A stretch of DNA of 64,000 bases, taken from Sistotremastrum niveocremeum HHB9708 (taxonomy: Eukaryota; Basidiomycota; Agaricomycetes; Sistotremastrales; Sistotremastraceae). Of this stretch, positions 1-12,500 are shown piece after piece (the stretch's first letter is position 1; each line of letters begins with the position of its first letter). The position numbers were made by a program, and so were the translations under genes. The DNA is taken from contig KV419420.1 in the NCBI GenBank assembly GCA_001630475.1, forward strand, positions 332,097-396,096, in the 5' to 3' direction. Under the pieces are notes generated by a model. That model made no database searches. It saw nothing but the letters and a program-made list of their open reading frames with translations, and had not been told where the DNA came from.

Positions 1-359
1 ATTAGCCAAAGTCTTGTTAAAGAAATCTCTCTCAAAGCTCGAGAGAAAAGCCTTAAAGAGAACGGCAGGACCTTGCGTCCAGTCTTGATATTCGCCCACG
101 TAAGTGGCCGAACGTGTCCCAGAGCTCTCAGATTTCCATCGTCCTGCTTCCTCGACTCGAGCCACAGTTGATAAATGTCCGATCGGTCATCGTCGGCCTT
201 CCTTTGAGTGATAGGTGATGGAGTAGATGCTTTATCTTTTTCGTTGAGGTCGAAGTCGTTGAGGGTGGTAGTCTCAGACTCAGAATGATCATTCAGGTCA
301 TGACCAGCAGTAAGTTTGGAGGGCCGAATGTAAGGCTGCGGAGCATCAGTTCGTTCCAT
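1..359 (-). CDS. ABC half-transporter, N-terminal part (cut by window edge)
   Basis: The reading frame opens with ATG at 357-359 on the minus strand and stays open to base 1, so only the first 119 or so residues are visible. They match the start of the complete ABC half-transporter at 6630-9352: both share a YIRPSK motif near residue 10, LWLESRK near residue 65-70 and an RPLTW motif soon after, with a variable acidic stretch between. By homology the missing part should hold one membrane domain and one nucleotide-binding domain. The visible part is the cytosolic leader and the beginning of the region before the first membrane segment. The two paralogs are 6 kb apart on opposite strands, which points to a local duplication. 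Seen: the shared motifs. Inferred: ABC function, because no ATPase motif lies inside the window. Confidence 0.7.
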   Translation of the reverse strand, partial: MERTDAPQPYIRPSKLTAGHDLNDHSESETTTLNDFDLNEKDKASTPSPITQRKADDDRSDIYQLWLESRKQDDGNLRALGHVRPLTWANIKTGRKVLPFSLRLFSRALREISLTRLWL

Positions 360-1107
360 CCTGTGATAACGAGGTCGATATCGCTCACCTCTCAAAGCCT
401 TATATACTCCAACGTCAGAAGCCTACGGTACCGCAGCTACGCTTTTGTTTAGTCGCCGAATCGTAATGGCGACTGCTACGCATGGGCGATCCGTCCATCT
501 CAATACATATTGATGACCTAAGAGCTCCGTAGCTCTACTGCCTGCGTGCTTATTCTCCAATAGACAATCGATGACTCGCTATTGTGGGGAGGCCTGGACG
601 CCGCGTACGAGTCATGGAAACGGTGTGCATGAGGCAAGGCCGAAAGCTGTGAGCGCAGAGAGCGGAACTTTTTGATCTCCGAAGAAATCGACCAGAAAAT
701 GGCTCATCCGGAGATAAGCGCCCGGATAACGGATGCCGCTGCTATGCCGGCGAATATTTTGTTTCTTTTTCCGGAAGCATCAGTGCGTCATCGGCCAGAT
801 AAAGAAGACTTGACATCCAGGAAAGGAGCACAGGATTACCAGTCGTGCCATCATGACGTCGTACAATCAGATCAGATCAACGGAAAGACGCGAGATCAGG
901 GAAGGAAGCACCCAACGGCATCCCCTTTTGTGAAGAGAACAGCCAACCAGAATCTTCCCAAGATATTGAGAAGTTCGACAAGCGTTAACTGCAATATCCT
1001 TTTATATATGCAGCAAAAAAGAATAAAATACATGCGGTTGGTATACAGGTATACAATATGACTCGGTTGCCAACTTCAAAGTACACGCCTTCAATCGATA
1101 GAACTTC
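360..1107. other. Intergenic, no gene seen
   Basis: This stretch lies between the start of the edge ABC gene and the stop codon of the F-box gene. It holds a 129-codon open frame on the plus strand (672-1061) with no domain, no sensible splicing and an A-rich end. I take that as chance. I see no repeat or RNA gene. Confidence 0.5.
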
Positions 1108-2794
1108 TCAACCTACAGTATGAATTCGTTTGAAAGTCATAATATCATTTCCCAAAGACCACCAAACGTTCAGCTCCTCCTCACTCTCAATATGAACCAC
1201 ACAAGAAATCCAACTCGGGAACGAAAAGTGAGACAAAGCCACTCGGCCTCTTCCGGGCAATGTTACTCCCGGCTCTCTCTCGCTGTACAACTCCTGTGGA
1301 GGAAGGACGCTCGGCATATGAGGATCATCCCTTGCCCGAAGAGGCCACGGTCGTAACGGCCGAGCCGTTTTCGGTGCGAGAGGTCTCTCAAGTGCAGCGC
1401 GAGGGACTAAGGGATCATCTACGAAGGCGACGAAGCTTCTCTGTCCTCGAGGAACGTTCGCATCCCCTGTGATCTTGACAGCTTCACTAAGAAATGAAAA
1501 TATGATTAGTTTCGAAAAGTCGTAGCAAAAAAAAACTTACATCACACGAACGCCTGGTCTCAAATGTCCAGGACTTGCAGCCACCTCTGCGGGGAACATC
1601 TCACGAACTATATTGAATCGACCATTCTGACTTGAGAACGGCCCATGATCCCCATCAGCCACAGATCCCTGCCCGAAATGGCCTTCCCAGAACCACGACG
1701 AACCAGCATCGAAATCCCGCTCCGTAAGCGTCCGCATTCCAATCCAAAGAAATTCGGAACCATGCGTTGCATACGTTGCGGTATATATACCCGCTTTGAA
1801 GAATATATCGGATGAGGAGGAGAAATCATGGGAGGGGTTAACGATGGGTACGTAATTTCGAGGGTGGATGCCTCGGTGTAGAAGCAGTGATAATTGAGGC
1901 GTTATGAGCGATCGAAGAGATTGACATTCTGCGGAGCGCAGGAGAGGAAGTAGGGGCGGGCTAGGATATGGCGTTGGAGGCATATCGTCTGGGCCCTCTA
2001 TGGAGAGTTCCAGTCTCTGTGCAAGATCTGGCCAAGCCTCGATTCGATCTCCAACTTCGACTGGTGGAATCCCTGCACGCGCGGTATTCTCCCCATAAGA
2101 GACCTGAAATCCTCTAGCAGCGTATGGTCGAACGCGAGGTTGATGATGTTCGATTCGAACGGTCGACCTCGGATCCCAATCATGAGGAATAACCTCTATG
2201 AACCTCGCCTCAACCCTAATCGTAACATCATGCAAGAACTGTTCCTGCGTCTGATCCAACGTATCATGCACCTCGAAAATGGACGGATCAATAATCTCAA
2301 GCGGCGCACAAAAGATAATTCCTTTCTCCCCGTCCGCAAGGATCGAGAGAACTTCGCCTGCAGGCACGGGAAAACTTTTCCGCTCGTCAGTATGGATCCA
2401 AAGTCCCAACCGAGGGGTCCATTCTCGAAGTAAATGTCGCCATAAGTCATAGAAAGAAGGTGCGCCCCAAATCTTATGATCGAGGCCCTCCACAGACCCC
2501 CGGAAGGTATAAGGACTCAATAGAGTCGTACAAACAGACTTCCAAAGCCCCTCATCTTGTGCGAACCGACGTAATCGCTGGGAAGTCTCACGTAAGGATT
2601 GAAGGGAATCGGCGTCTAAGTCGGAAGTGCATTGGAAGAGTAATTCGTCTGGAAGGGACTCAAGGGACGATAAGCCGGACTGGATCGCGAGGTAAATTAG
2701 AGAATTTGTTAGTGATCAACTAGCGAAATACGCCAAGGGGTTGACTGACAGGTTCCTTATCTATGATCGCAAAGCCCTCTTCTGCCCCTGTCAT
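1108..2794 (-). CDS. F-box protein with FBXO31-type middle domain
   Basis: Three exons (2794-2750, 2679-1541, 1486-1108) give an exact 520-aa frame. The first intron contains a CTAAC branch site and ends just before the F-box. The F-box follows at about residues 20-60 (LPDELLFQC, then a conserved Trp in DEGLWKSV). Later come GIYTATYATHGSEF and, across the second intron, KITGDANVPRGQRSF. Together these are the hallmark of the domain found in FBXO31 (Pfam FBXO31 or cyclin-D1-binding region), here interrupted by a proline-rich linker. Family role: substrate receptor of an SCF (Skp1-cullin-F-box) ubiquitin ligase. The substrate cannot be told from sequence. The start was chosen because the upstream frame is stopped and the short first exon splices in phase. 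Nothing looks broken. Confidence 0.8.
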
Positions 2795-3418
2795 TATAGC
2801 ACTCGCGTGGTTCCTGATGATCTGAGAACAGCGTTGCTCCCGTCAGATTGCTTCGGAAATCGAAGATGAGTCATATAACCCACTTCAAAGAATAAAAGGT
2901 TTGGAGATGGGAGCTGAACCAGCGAGATGGGGAGCCGTTGAGAGCGTGTGGTTCGGCAAATGCCTCGCGGGTTTAGGCTCCGATTTACAGTTGGAAATTA
3001 CGTCAGACGATCCGAGGATCACGAAAGTGCGGATGTAGCACACGATCGACCTATCTTACGTAATCGTTTACTTTGGGAACAAGGCTTACGTGGAAGCATG
3101 GAACACGGCTGGTCGGAACGTCCCAGTCAACGTGGGCTCTGTTGTTTACGTGCGTGGACTTCGACGTTGGCGAAGGAAGAAAGGAAGTTGTGTGCACCGT
3201 ATGCCGCGCGAGCCCGTACGAAACTGATCACTGAAACATGATGATTCCGAGAAATATATAAACAATGCAAATAATGACAGGGAACGAGAATGAGGGATTA
3301 TCAGGAACCAAGATGCGAGCGAAACAATGCAAAGGATGGAGACAACATGAAATGAAGATGAAGATGAGATAGGGAGACCGTGCAGTCGGTGTACTGTTCC
3401 ATCGTGTGGACATCAAGG
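2795..3418. other. Intergenic, no gene seen
   Basis: This is the upstream region of the F-box gene and the downstream region of the small membrane protein gene, both on the minus strand. Open frames here are short and unsupported. No clear TATA box or repeat was noticed. Confidence 0.45.
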
Positions 3419-3988
3419 TCAGGGCCGCAGACTTGGTCTGGGCGGCGGTGTGTTCATTGTTCCCATCATTGGGGGTCGTATACGGGAGCGTGAGCGTCTT
3501 GAAGGTCTTGATTGCTAAAGAAAGGAGATGATTGGATTAGCGTCTGAACGCCACCGAATGCGATAGGAGATGTGTGGGGTACGTACATGACGGGCCATAA
3601 TCAGCTTGGCCATCGATAATGGTCGTTGGGGTACAGGTTGACTGTACCCAAGAGACCCAGGCGGTGAGGGCGGCGGCGTTCTCACTGCGAAAAGACAGGC
3701 AGATAGTCAGTAAGCATCGTTCAGTGAATGAACGAGCTGGAATGGCGCCTGCTTACCTGGAGACGAAACTTTGGGGTCGACGGTGTGCATACTCCAATCT
3801 GCCATTATCAAAGCCTTTGAATTCCCAAGCTCCATTCTGAGCTCTTTTCTTAACCCCTCATCTTCCGCCAACGTCCGGATTCTGCTAGCAATGTTGGTGA
3901 CATGTCCGATGGAGAAGAGCGTTAGGAGGCTCGTTATCAGACTGAGGGCCGACAAGAGGAGGGATGTATTGCTGAGTAGGTCGAACAT
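3419..3988 (-). CDS. Small protein with one N-terminal membrane segment
   Basis: I do not recognise the family. Three exons (3988-3757, 3684-3587, 3514-3419) with GT-AG borders join in phase to a 141-aa protein. Residues 6-30 are strongly hydrophobic (LLLSALSLITSLLTLFSI), and no clear signal-peptidase site follows, so this may be a signal anchor. A charged helix-like stretch comes next (RIRTLAEDEGLRKELRM). The second half is rich in Pro, Arg and Ser and looks disordered. The exact agreement of three splice phases is the main support. An alternative reading continues the first exon upstream to about 4114, but the ATG at 3988 puts the hydrophobic segment at the N-terminus. Expression is not shown. 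Confidence 0.4.
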
Positions 3989-5716
3989 TGTTCCTAGAGC
4001 AGCGCGGCCGACGGTGAGCGACGTCCACCGATTGACGACGGTCTTGGAGGAAGAAGGTGAAAGTAGAGAGAGAGGATGGCACCTAAGACAGAACAGGCCG
4101 GGGTCGCTAATCACAACGGGAACAATGATGAGATCCGCTTATGTAAGCCGTGGGGCCGCTTTAGCGGGGTTTCTATGGAATTGGGGCAATGCATCATGCG
4201 CGAGGTTTGAGCGATTGATTGAACGGCAGATTAGGGGAGTAAGGCATGGAAGTACACTTCGTATTCTACCAGAAATCTTCTATTAGACTCCTAATGACGC
4301 CAGCGCCGTCCGACTTCCACGTCAACTCCGTGAATTTCGAGCTATGCACGAGTGAGCGGCGACGGCGTTCACGTGAACAGGAAGCCTGAATAGCTGAGCG
4401 TAGATGGCATCACATGTTGTAGAGATCTTCCGCAAGATAGTTGGTAGTATACCGATGCGTTCGAGCGCAAACTCCCTTCAAGCAGCCGAGGCGAAAGACT
4501 GATCGGATTTAGATGCGCAATATTTGCCAGGGGACCTGATCGCCAAATGACATAGACGCTTCGTCTGCCAGGGTTCACAACGAGGCTAGATTAGATCTTT
4601 TGATGAGGTCCCTGATACCCGTCAAGTAGCCAAAGACCTGATAAGTCCGCTCTTCTTGACAAAGCACACAGACTGCTTCTCGGGTCGAAGGGTTATGGAG
4701 GTGACGTTTCACCACAGGGTTTGAAAGTCGACAGTATCATATCACATGGACTCATAGAATATGAATGCATGAATATGACCCCAGGCAGCGGATATGAACA
4801 TGTGTTCAGCGTCTCCAGCTTATCCAAGGCACAAGAGACTGTGAAGACACGAGTCATTGAAGGCTTCTTGAGTATATAACTATATCAGTGTCAGGGAGCT
4901 GTCGACCACTAGCCGAGTAACGATATAGCTCCAGAATCTCGAGTGAAGCCAATGTTGAAGACCAGGTATGCATCCGGGCTGTTCCAAACGACCAAGGTAG
5001 GAAACAGAGATAGAACGACGTGACATTGATTTATGAACATCATAGAGGTGTTGACTGACGATGCATCCAGCGATTGAGAACTGTGGATGGTGAAATGTAG
5101 ATGCTCATAAGCAGAGCTCGCTCAGAGGCGGAGATTGAAAATGTCTCCTGCATTCGCTCGCATCCATCAGGGCGAGGAGCTGCAGCAACAAATGGTTTCG
5201 CATCCAAGCTTGTACTCCAAGGACAGCCTTGAAAACCCTTCAAAAACCTATATATGACGCAAAATTCGAACTAACTCTGTCATTGGCTCGTCTACTCGCT
5301 CCAGGCGGCTTCTCCGGATGTTTCAGAATCTTGACTACAGCCGATTCGCCCTGGTGTGGCCTTTCCGTGATCTATACTTTCCGAGACCTCCAGATCAACC
5401 TATGGCGTCAAGATATGTCGCGGTCCGTCTTGGGACGAGGCCGCATTTCCGAGACGCTCCGATGCGGTTTGCTTCCGCAAGACACCCTGGAACTGCATGT
5501 ATAAATATTCCGGGGGCGCCGTCTACAATCCCGTCAAGAAAACCCCCGTGTCACCACTAACATTGACATTGACATTCTCGTTTGACACGTTATTCTCTAA
5601 GAATATTCCATCCTAATCAACGAGTTCATAAAAGGTTCGTACATCATTCTGCATCCCAATCTGAGCGTCACACTAACAAATGTCTCAGTCGCTTAGACGA
5701 TCATCATTTTGTCGAT
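3989..5716. other. Long intergenic stretch, no gene seen
   Basis: I see several open frames of 60-90 codons on both strands (around 4369-4578, 5040-5243 and 5229-5560), none with recognisable domains, consistent splicing or a paralog in the window. No tandem repeat, terminal inverted repeat or RNA gene was noticed. Confidence 0.4.
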
Positions 5717-5980
5717 ATGCGTTCAAGACCTATCCTCATCTCGCTCGCATGTTGCGCTCTTCCATTCGCATCCTCCAGCGCTCTCCCACCTAAAATACAA
5801 AGCACATTATTGACGCTCGACCAACCCACTCCTTCACTCCCATATCCTCTCTCAATCCAATCCCCCCACCCTCCTTTCGGAGTCCACTCACGAGGCCTCG
5901 AAGAAGACGCATCGAACAATTCACATAGCCATCGTAGACCTGGTCATCGCCATCGTCGAAAAGCTCGTGCTCATCCCTAA
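5717..5980 (+). CDS. Small secreted-type protein, 87 aa
   Basis: Single-exon frame. The ATG at 5717 is an internal start within a longer open frame. It was preferred because it places a typical signal peptide at the N-terminus: two Arg, then a hydrophobic run (PILISLACCALPFASSS) and an Ala-rich exit. The rest is Pro/Ser-rich and ends in a basic His/Arg tail (HRRPGHRHRRKARAHP) with dibasic sites of the kind fungal kexin proteases cut. No cysteines remain after the signal region. No family is recognised. It could be a small secreted peptide precursor or a chance frame. It lies 650 bp upstream of the ABC half-transporter on the same strand. Confidence 0.35.
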   Translation: MRSRPILISLACCALPFASSSALPPKIQSTLLTLDQPTPSLPYPLSIQSPHPPFGVHSRGLEEDASNNSHSHRRPGHRHRRKARAHP

Positions 5981-6629
5981 GAGTCGAAGTTGAGACATCA
6001 AAACAGATTTAGGTCTGAGACATAAAATCCATCCGTGCATTTTCTGCACATATCATCATCGACTGCGTCTCTATCATTATTGAATGTAAGATATCAATAT
6101 GTATCTATAGCCATATGTGCCAGCGTGTACGCCTATCCAGAATCCCATTAATATTGTAACGGTGTCCTTTCCAAGTCGGGTTCTATCGGAAGCAGTCGGC
6201 GATCGGATTCACGGCCCTGCCGATCCCGTCAGCCGAGGGTGCCGACCTCACATTAGTGCAACGATGTTGACCACTTTTCATCCCATACACTGCTACACTT
6301 CTAAAGTAGATAATTAAAGATGGAATTTCTACCATTGACCCGATTCGGAACACCCTTCGCCTCAACCGTCGGCGATCAAAATATTTGCCGCGTGGAAGTG
6401 CACAGCCTTTTTGCCTCGTGTTGGTGAACGCACCTCCGGTGCAAGTTAACTGCCGCCCTAAATCTCATTCGGGAAATTCGATCTCAATTCTTCTCGCGAG
6501 CGCATGACTCAAAGGTAGTCAGACAACTTATCAATCGTGACTTGCAAGCTGCGGAATCTGGCTTTATATTGGATTCAGTGGAGCCTCCTTTCTAGACCCC
6601 ACCTTGCCCCTCTTCCGTGGGCGATCATC
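5981..6629. other. Intergenic, promoter side of ABC half-transporter
   Basis: No gene or repeat recognised. The open frame of the first ABC exon extends upstream to 6537, but the ATG at 6630 gives the better match to the paralog at the left edge. Confidence 0.4.
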
Positions 6630-9352
6630 ATGGATCTCTTAAGATTGACGCAGGCCTACATCCGTCCTTCGAAAAAGAAAGCCGAAACCAAATCGGAGGA
6701 GCCTTTGCTCACCCCTGAACCTGAGGAGGTCAAGAAAGGATACGTACCGAATGCTAGTTTACAAGATCTCTGGCTCGAGTCCAGAAAGGATGCAAAAGGC
6801 GAACTTCGTAGTCCTGGAGAACCACGACCCTTGACTTGGAATAATCTCCTCCTTGGTATCGCAATTGCGCCGAAGGCTTTGAAACCTTTCGTTGGAATAT
6901 TGACGCAAGCGCCTCGTGGTAAAGTGCTGTTGACGATCCTGTCGCGTACTACGGAGGGAATAAGTCAGTCATTCAATTTGGCAATCGAATAACACTTTTC
7001 TGATGCTACTTTCAGTTCCTGCTTGGAAAGGATGGGCGCTTGCACAATTGGTTGATTGTGTGAGTGTTTGAGGACCTCGCCCAGAAAATGCCTAAAGTGA
7101 TCGATCAGGCACAACACTCCATAGTATCGTCTTCGATAGACGGTAGGCGAGTGCTCTGGTGTACCGTCCAGTTGTTCTTGGCTCAGAATGCCGTACATCT
7201 TCGATCGTGGGCACTGTGAGTTGCTCCCAAATGACATCATACAATATTTATTCTGTCACCAGGGACGCAAATGATGCTACTCTGAAAGAAAAACTGGACG
7301 AAGAACTTAAGTAGGGAGATTTTATATATTCTGTATTTCTTTCTCAGGGTTTTTCTTCAAAAACAGCCTGGAATACATCGACATCCGGCTCGCCCTGACA
7401 CCGCACGATATTTCGAGAGAGGACGTCCAGGCTCTTCTGAGCGAAGCGGGTACACTGACAGGACATGGCTACATGCGAGTTGGCGATCGCATCGAGTCAT
7501 TTGATCCATCGACAATACTGACAGCCACAATCGGTTTATTTGCGCAACTGTAAGGAGCCGATTACGATCCCTGAGTCCCTTTGTTTGCTTATGGCCTGTC
7601 GACCAGGGTCTCTATTCTATCTTATCTCTCAATCGTGTGGTTCAATCTCCCTGCCGGCTCTTTCACTGCTACCCTCTTCCGACTCGGCATATTCTCTCTG
7701 TCTTTCATAGCACCGATCCTCGAATTCCTACAGGATGAAGGAGAAACGCTAGACGCCGAGGAAAACTCTATCTTCTCCCGCATGGAAATGATGCGTCGTC
7801 TAGCCATGGATGCTCAATATAAGCAAGAAACATATCTATTCGGGATGCGCAAGTGGATACTGGACGAGTGGGTCACAGCAAGAGATAAGCAAAATGCTAT
7901 TTGGAAGAAACCTAAATGGAGTCGGAACACGAACCTGCATATTACGATTGCTCAAGAAAGCGTTCAGACACTCCAATACGTTAGTACTTCTCCAATAGAT
8001 CGACAGGCTTGTTGTTCACGCTTTTCAGGCTCTCGTGGCACTCACCGCTTACTCCTCCGCGATGTCCGTCAGCGCCGTCACACTGTATCAGAGCACTGCA
8101 AGCTCCCTTTTGATGACCTTCTGGGAAATCAAATTCAGCCTCGAGAGGATACTACAATTTTTCTTCCTCGCTGCTGCATTCGCTCAGTTGAAAGTGATGG
8201 TCGAGGAGCGAGAGGAACTGGAAAAATCTTTGGTGGCTTATACTCCACGAGTTGATTCGAAGGGAAGACATGGGATGAAAATTGAAGCTAGGTTTGTGCG
8301 AATATGCGACGTTTTATCTGATTTGTTGACTCATTGAATTGGTTGTAGAAATCTGTCCTTCGCGTACCCCGGGGCTACCGAGCCTGTATTGAGGAATATA
8401 AATCTGGTCATCGAGCCTGGTGAGACTCTTGCGATCGTAGGATTCAATGGCGGAGGTAAACAGATTACACCGTGAAGTCATCGGTGCTGACAGACGCATC
8501 AGGGAAAACAACACTAGTCAAAGTGCTCATGGGACTGTACGTGTTGGGTTTACTCATATTTATACTCGAATTTCAATAACGTCGGTCCATCAGTTTCGAA
8601 CATGAAGGCCTTCTCGAAATTGATGGCCGGGACGTACGGGAATATAACCCTCAAACATTACATCATCATACGACAGCCTGCTTCCAAGATTTCCAACGCT
8701 ACAATCTCTCCACTCGCGAAAACGTAGGAGTAGGAAATTGGAAACTAATCACTAACGACGAGAGCTTAGAAAGCGCAATGAAGAAGGGCGGTGCATTAGA
8801 GATCGTCGAGGAAGTTGGAGGTCTTGATGCTGAGTTGACTATGTTTGGAGGATCCGTTCGGTCAACGCAGGCGAAACCACCTCCGAATCAACCGAAAGTC
8901 GCTCGGCTGAGCGGAGGACAGTGGCAGAGAGTTGCTCTTTCTAGAGCGTTCATTCGCTCGAACGATGCTACCTTGGTGGTCTTTGAGTGAGATTTCTTTT
9001 TTCTCCGAGACATGAGCGTAGTCTGACATTGATCGACAGCGAACCGTCATCAGCACTAGATGCTCGGGCGGAACACGAATTATTTGAACGCATACATTCT
9101 TTATCATCATCGGAGAACGGAGAACGTTGCCGGTATGTCTTGATTCCGACGGATGAAGAATTTACATTCGAATATTTTTCGTCTAGGACAACGATCTACA
9201 TTTCTCACCGCTTCAGCACCGTTCGGAAAGCAGATAAGATTGCCGTCATGGAGAACGGAACGATTTCTGAATTTGGGAATCATCAGTCCTTGATGCAGCT
9301 GGGCGGCCGATATGCCGAATTCTTCAAGCTTCAAGCCGATGCATTTGCTTGA
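6630..9352 (+). CDS. ABC half-transporter (one membrane domain, one ATPase domain)
   Basis: About twelve exons give roughly 715 aa. After a polar N-terminus (YIRPSK, LWLESRK, RPLTW) come hydrophobic segments spread over exons 2-7. The nucleotide-binding domain sits at the C-terminus. Visible motifs are Walker A GFNGGGKTT (its codons split by the intron at about 8457-8502), a Q-loop Gln in CFQDFQ, signature LSGGQWQRV, Walker B LVVFDEPSSALD split by the intron at about 8989-9040, and H-loop YISHRFS. All residues needed for ATP hydrolysis are present. Half-transporters work as dimers. The cargo and membrane cannot be told from sequence. The start was set by alignment with the truncated paralog at 1-359. 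The exon from about 7364 uses an acceptor inside a CAAAAACAG run, the only one that keeps the frame. It converges with paralog A, 201 bp away. Confidence 0.85.
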
Positions 9353-9553
9353 TCATCTCGAAAGCAGGGATGACCTGAGTGGAAAGCTCAGATCACTGTA
9401 CTGTGAGGGAAGGATACACTGCTGCTCCTAAATTAAATTGATACCCGCCAATCCATCCATGTAACAATATTTAGTCAATAAAGTTTAGTTGACCGATTAG
9501 CATGTCAGGCATTTGTATGGTAGGACGGTTCTTCATGTTGTATGTTTTACTTC

Positions 9554-12500
9554 TCAAGGCGAAGGGGTGCAAAGGTCGATAGTAGCACCCGAGACAAGTC
9601 TGCTCCGTTTGCGGGATGTTTCATCAGTAGATGGATCCGCAGGGTTCATTCGCTTGACGTTCTGAGAGACAGGCTGCAAAACCGACGCCGAAGAGGGCGG
9701 TCTCGGTGCGTCGACCTGGGAGGTGGGTGACGTCATCGGTGCGGCTGTATTGGCTTTAGCAGTTGCCGTGCTTATCGCACCGGAGGACGATTGCGGATTG
9801 AGAATGGCTGCAATTCGATCGCAATCGTCGCGTAGAATTTCCTGGATGTTTTGAGGACTTCCGAGAGCTTTTAGGGCTATAAGTGCTGCCTGCCGTCGCT
9901 CATTCCAGGATCCGATGCCGACGAGTGAATCTGGCTTAGTGATCTGGCGATGGTTCAGTTTCAGTCATTGGCATATTCATGAGGCAGGAACACACCTCCA
10001 GAGCATACGGTTTCTTCTCGCGAATAACCCGGAAATTCAATCCCAATCGCGACCTGATCCGACTTTCCAAGTGCTTTCGATCCTTGTCATTGCGTTGGGG
10101 GATGGCCACAATTCTCTCGGGCGCGGCCAGAGACTTCATAAGTTGAGCACACAATGGACATTGAGTCGAACATGCTAAGGCTGCAAGGCTCCCGTGCAAG
10201 ACTTGAAGATTGTTCGAAGGTCTCGGCTTGACGAAGCAGTCGACATATTTGACGATAATCTTTCGGCAGAATGCACCGTAAGGTTCCGCTGATATCGAGA
10301 TGTTATGCTCGGCGAGGACCTTCGAAAGCACGGCGATGAACGGCAGAGTTACTCTCAAGAAATGCCCGTTAACATCCTTCATCGGAGCTTTGATCCGAGA
10401 GAGAATGGACGGAATCAAGGCGACGGTCTCATTTTGGAAGCATAAGAGTAGTAGCTTCTTGGCTTCTTCAAGAGGGTCATAGACAGTGACGAATCTCGCG
10501 TACGGGTCCGGATTCGGGTGTTGGAAGAGAATATTCGCCTTGGAAATGGATATGGTCACCAACGACGCGACTAGGGCTTTGACCGCCACCCCTTCTTCAG
10601 TTTCCGGATCCGCCTTCCAAGTATCCGTCAGCAACTGCGCTAACGTGGCCGAGGTACTTGGACTGCTCCGGTATCCGTTGATGAACGACATGATCCTAGT
10701 TCATCGATAAGCGCCCAGGAATAAGCGGAAGATACGGAAGCAGACTTACTTGTCTTCCAGAATCTTGACTCCTTCATGCTTGAATCGCTTCACTGCGTTG
10801 ATAGCTGCCTTCCAATCCGGCGAATGTTCCTCCAAAATCCTGTCGACAAGTCGGACTGCAGTCGTTCGCAAGAATGGAGCATACGGGTCTACGGCAAGAT
10901 CAAGGGAGTGCGGGGGGCCGCGGAAGGAGTCCAATGCTGCGATGAGCGGCTCATGAACTTCTGATAGCAACTTGATTTGCGTGCCTCGATCTTCTTTCTC
11001 GTATCTTTGTGCCATTTTCTCGAAGATGGTACCACAAGATTCAGGAGAGTTGAAACTTAGACATGTACGGACAAGCTGGATGGTGGCATCGGGGTCGTAT
11101 TTGTATGGATTGTTGTCCTTCGTAGCGAATGGTTCGAGCTGGTCGAGGGCTGTCGTCAAAGTAGCTTTGATGACGTCATTGAGGGATTCGGCCGAAGAAG
11201 CGAGGTGGCTTTTATCGGCTCGTAGTCCCTCTAAGAAAGCAAACCAGAAAGCACGGGGAGACTTCAACGACTTGAGCTGAGGCAGCATTCTGAAGGAAAA
11301 TTATCAGAGTCCGCTGTGGATGAACCGTCATACGACCACTTACACATTGCGGACGTAGTCAGCTCCTTTGAGCCAACCGATTGCCAGCAAACACTCGACA
11401 TCAGCAGGGGAAGGTGTCTTCAGAGTACGAGCGGCTTCTTCACGCTGCTCGGCGCACCAGCTGGTTACTTCGGGCGATTTTCCGATCGGCGATTCCGACA
11501 AAGAACGGATGAGATTGAACCGATATGCGTTAGATAGACTCTTGGTGAGTACATCGGTCAATCTGAATACCATTAAATGGCGGGACATCATCCTGAACAT
11601 GAGGAACTCACACAGATTTGACCCTTTCGAATCCAAAAACGCAGGCCGCCTCGCTCAGTCTTTCACATTTGAATCCCGACGACGTAGATACGGCAGCGGT
11701 GAAGTTTCCGATCTGTGTGCCCCATAGACAGAGCTCATAGTCTTGCCATCTCAAAGCAGACTTGCAGACTTGCAAACTGGCTATATCGGAAGTTTGTCCT
11801 CCTTCAAAGTGAAATCTCATGCGCCGGATTATCCTTGCTTCTTCATTCGTCATGGCAGCGGATTCTGAACGTTTGAGTTTCTTCGAAGCTTCTTTGAACC
11901 AGTCTCGTCCCTGAACGGCCTCATCGCGATTTTCGGGCCATAGCAGAACAGCTTCCCAGCTGTACCCTAATGCGCAGTGAGAGGGAAGACGGAATCGGTG
12001 TTAGGCGATTACTTACAGCGTTCAATCTCAGCTTCCTGATGATTCAAGCAGCCGTATACGTCAGAAACAGGCAACAGTTGAAGGTGAGGACTACTCACTT
12101 TTTCATCATACCAGCCGTGATTAATCTTCTCGTCATCTGGTTCTTGTTCGTCTTCGTCTAGGCCGCTCGGATAGAAATCTCCGGTGTCCATTCCGAGATC
12201 GTCGAGATCGAAGTCAGGCGGGTTTTCATCATCATCGAAGAAGTCCTCCATCGTTAAACGGGTATCCGTAATTTCTTTCATCGTGTCATCGACCTCACCA
12301 TCAGAGTCCTCATCCGCGGTCCCCGTGACATGCAATCTCGCAGTTCCGAAATAGACTTTGAATCGCAGTTCCTCAGCGAGACAAACTAGAGCGTTGGAGA
12401 TGCTTGCGCGGTCTTCAGCGGAGTGTCCATCGAGAACGTAGGCAATCTTATTTGGAACACCCTTGGCAAAGTTTTGTCGCCAGGACAGAAGGACGTGGCG

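Noticed and set aside
672-1061. 129-codon frame near the left edge
   Set aside because: No domain, no paralog, no splice support, biased towards chance composition.
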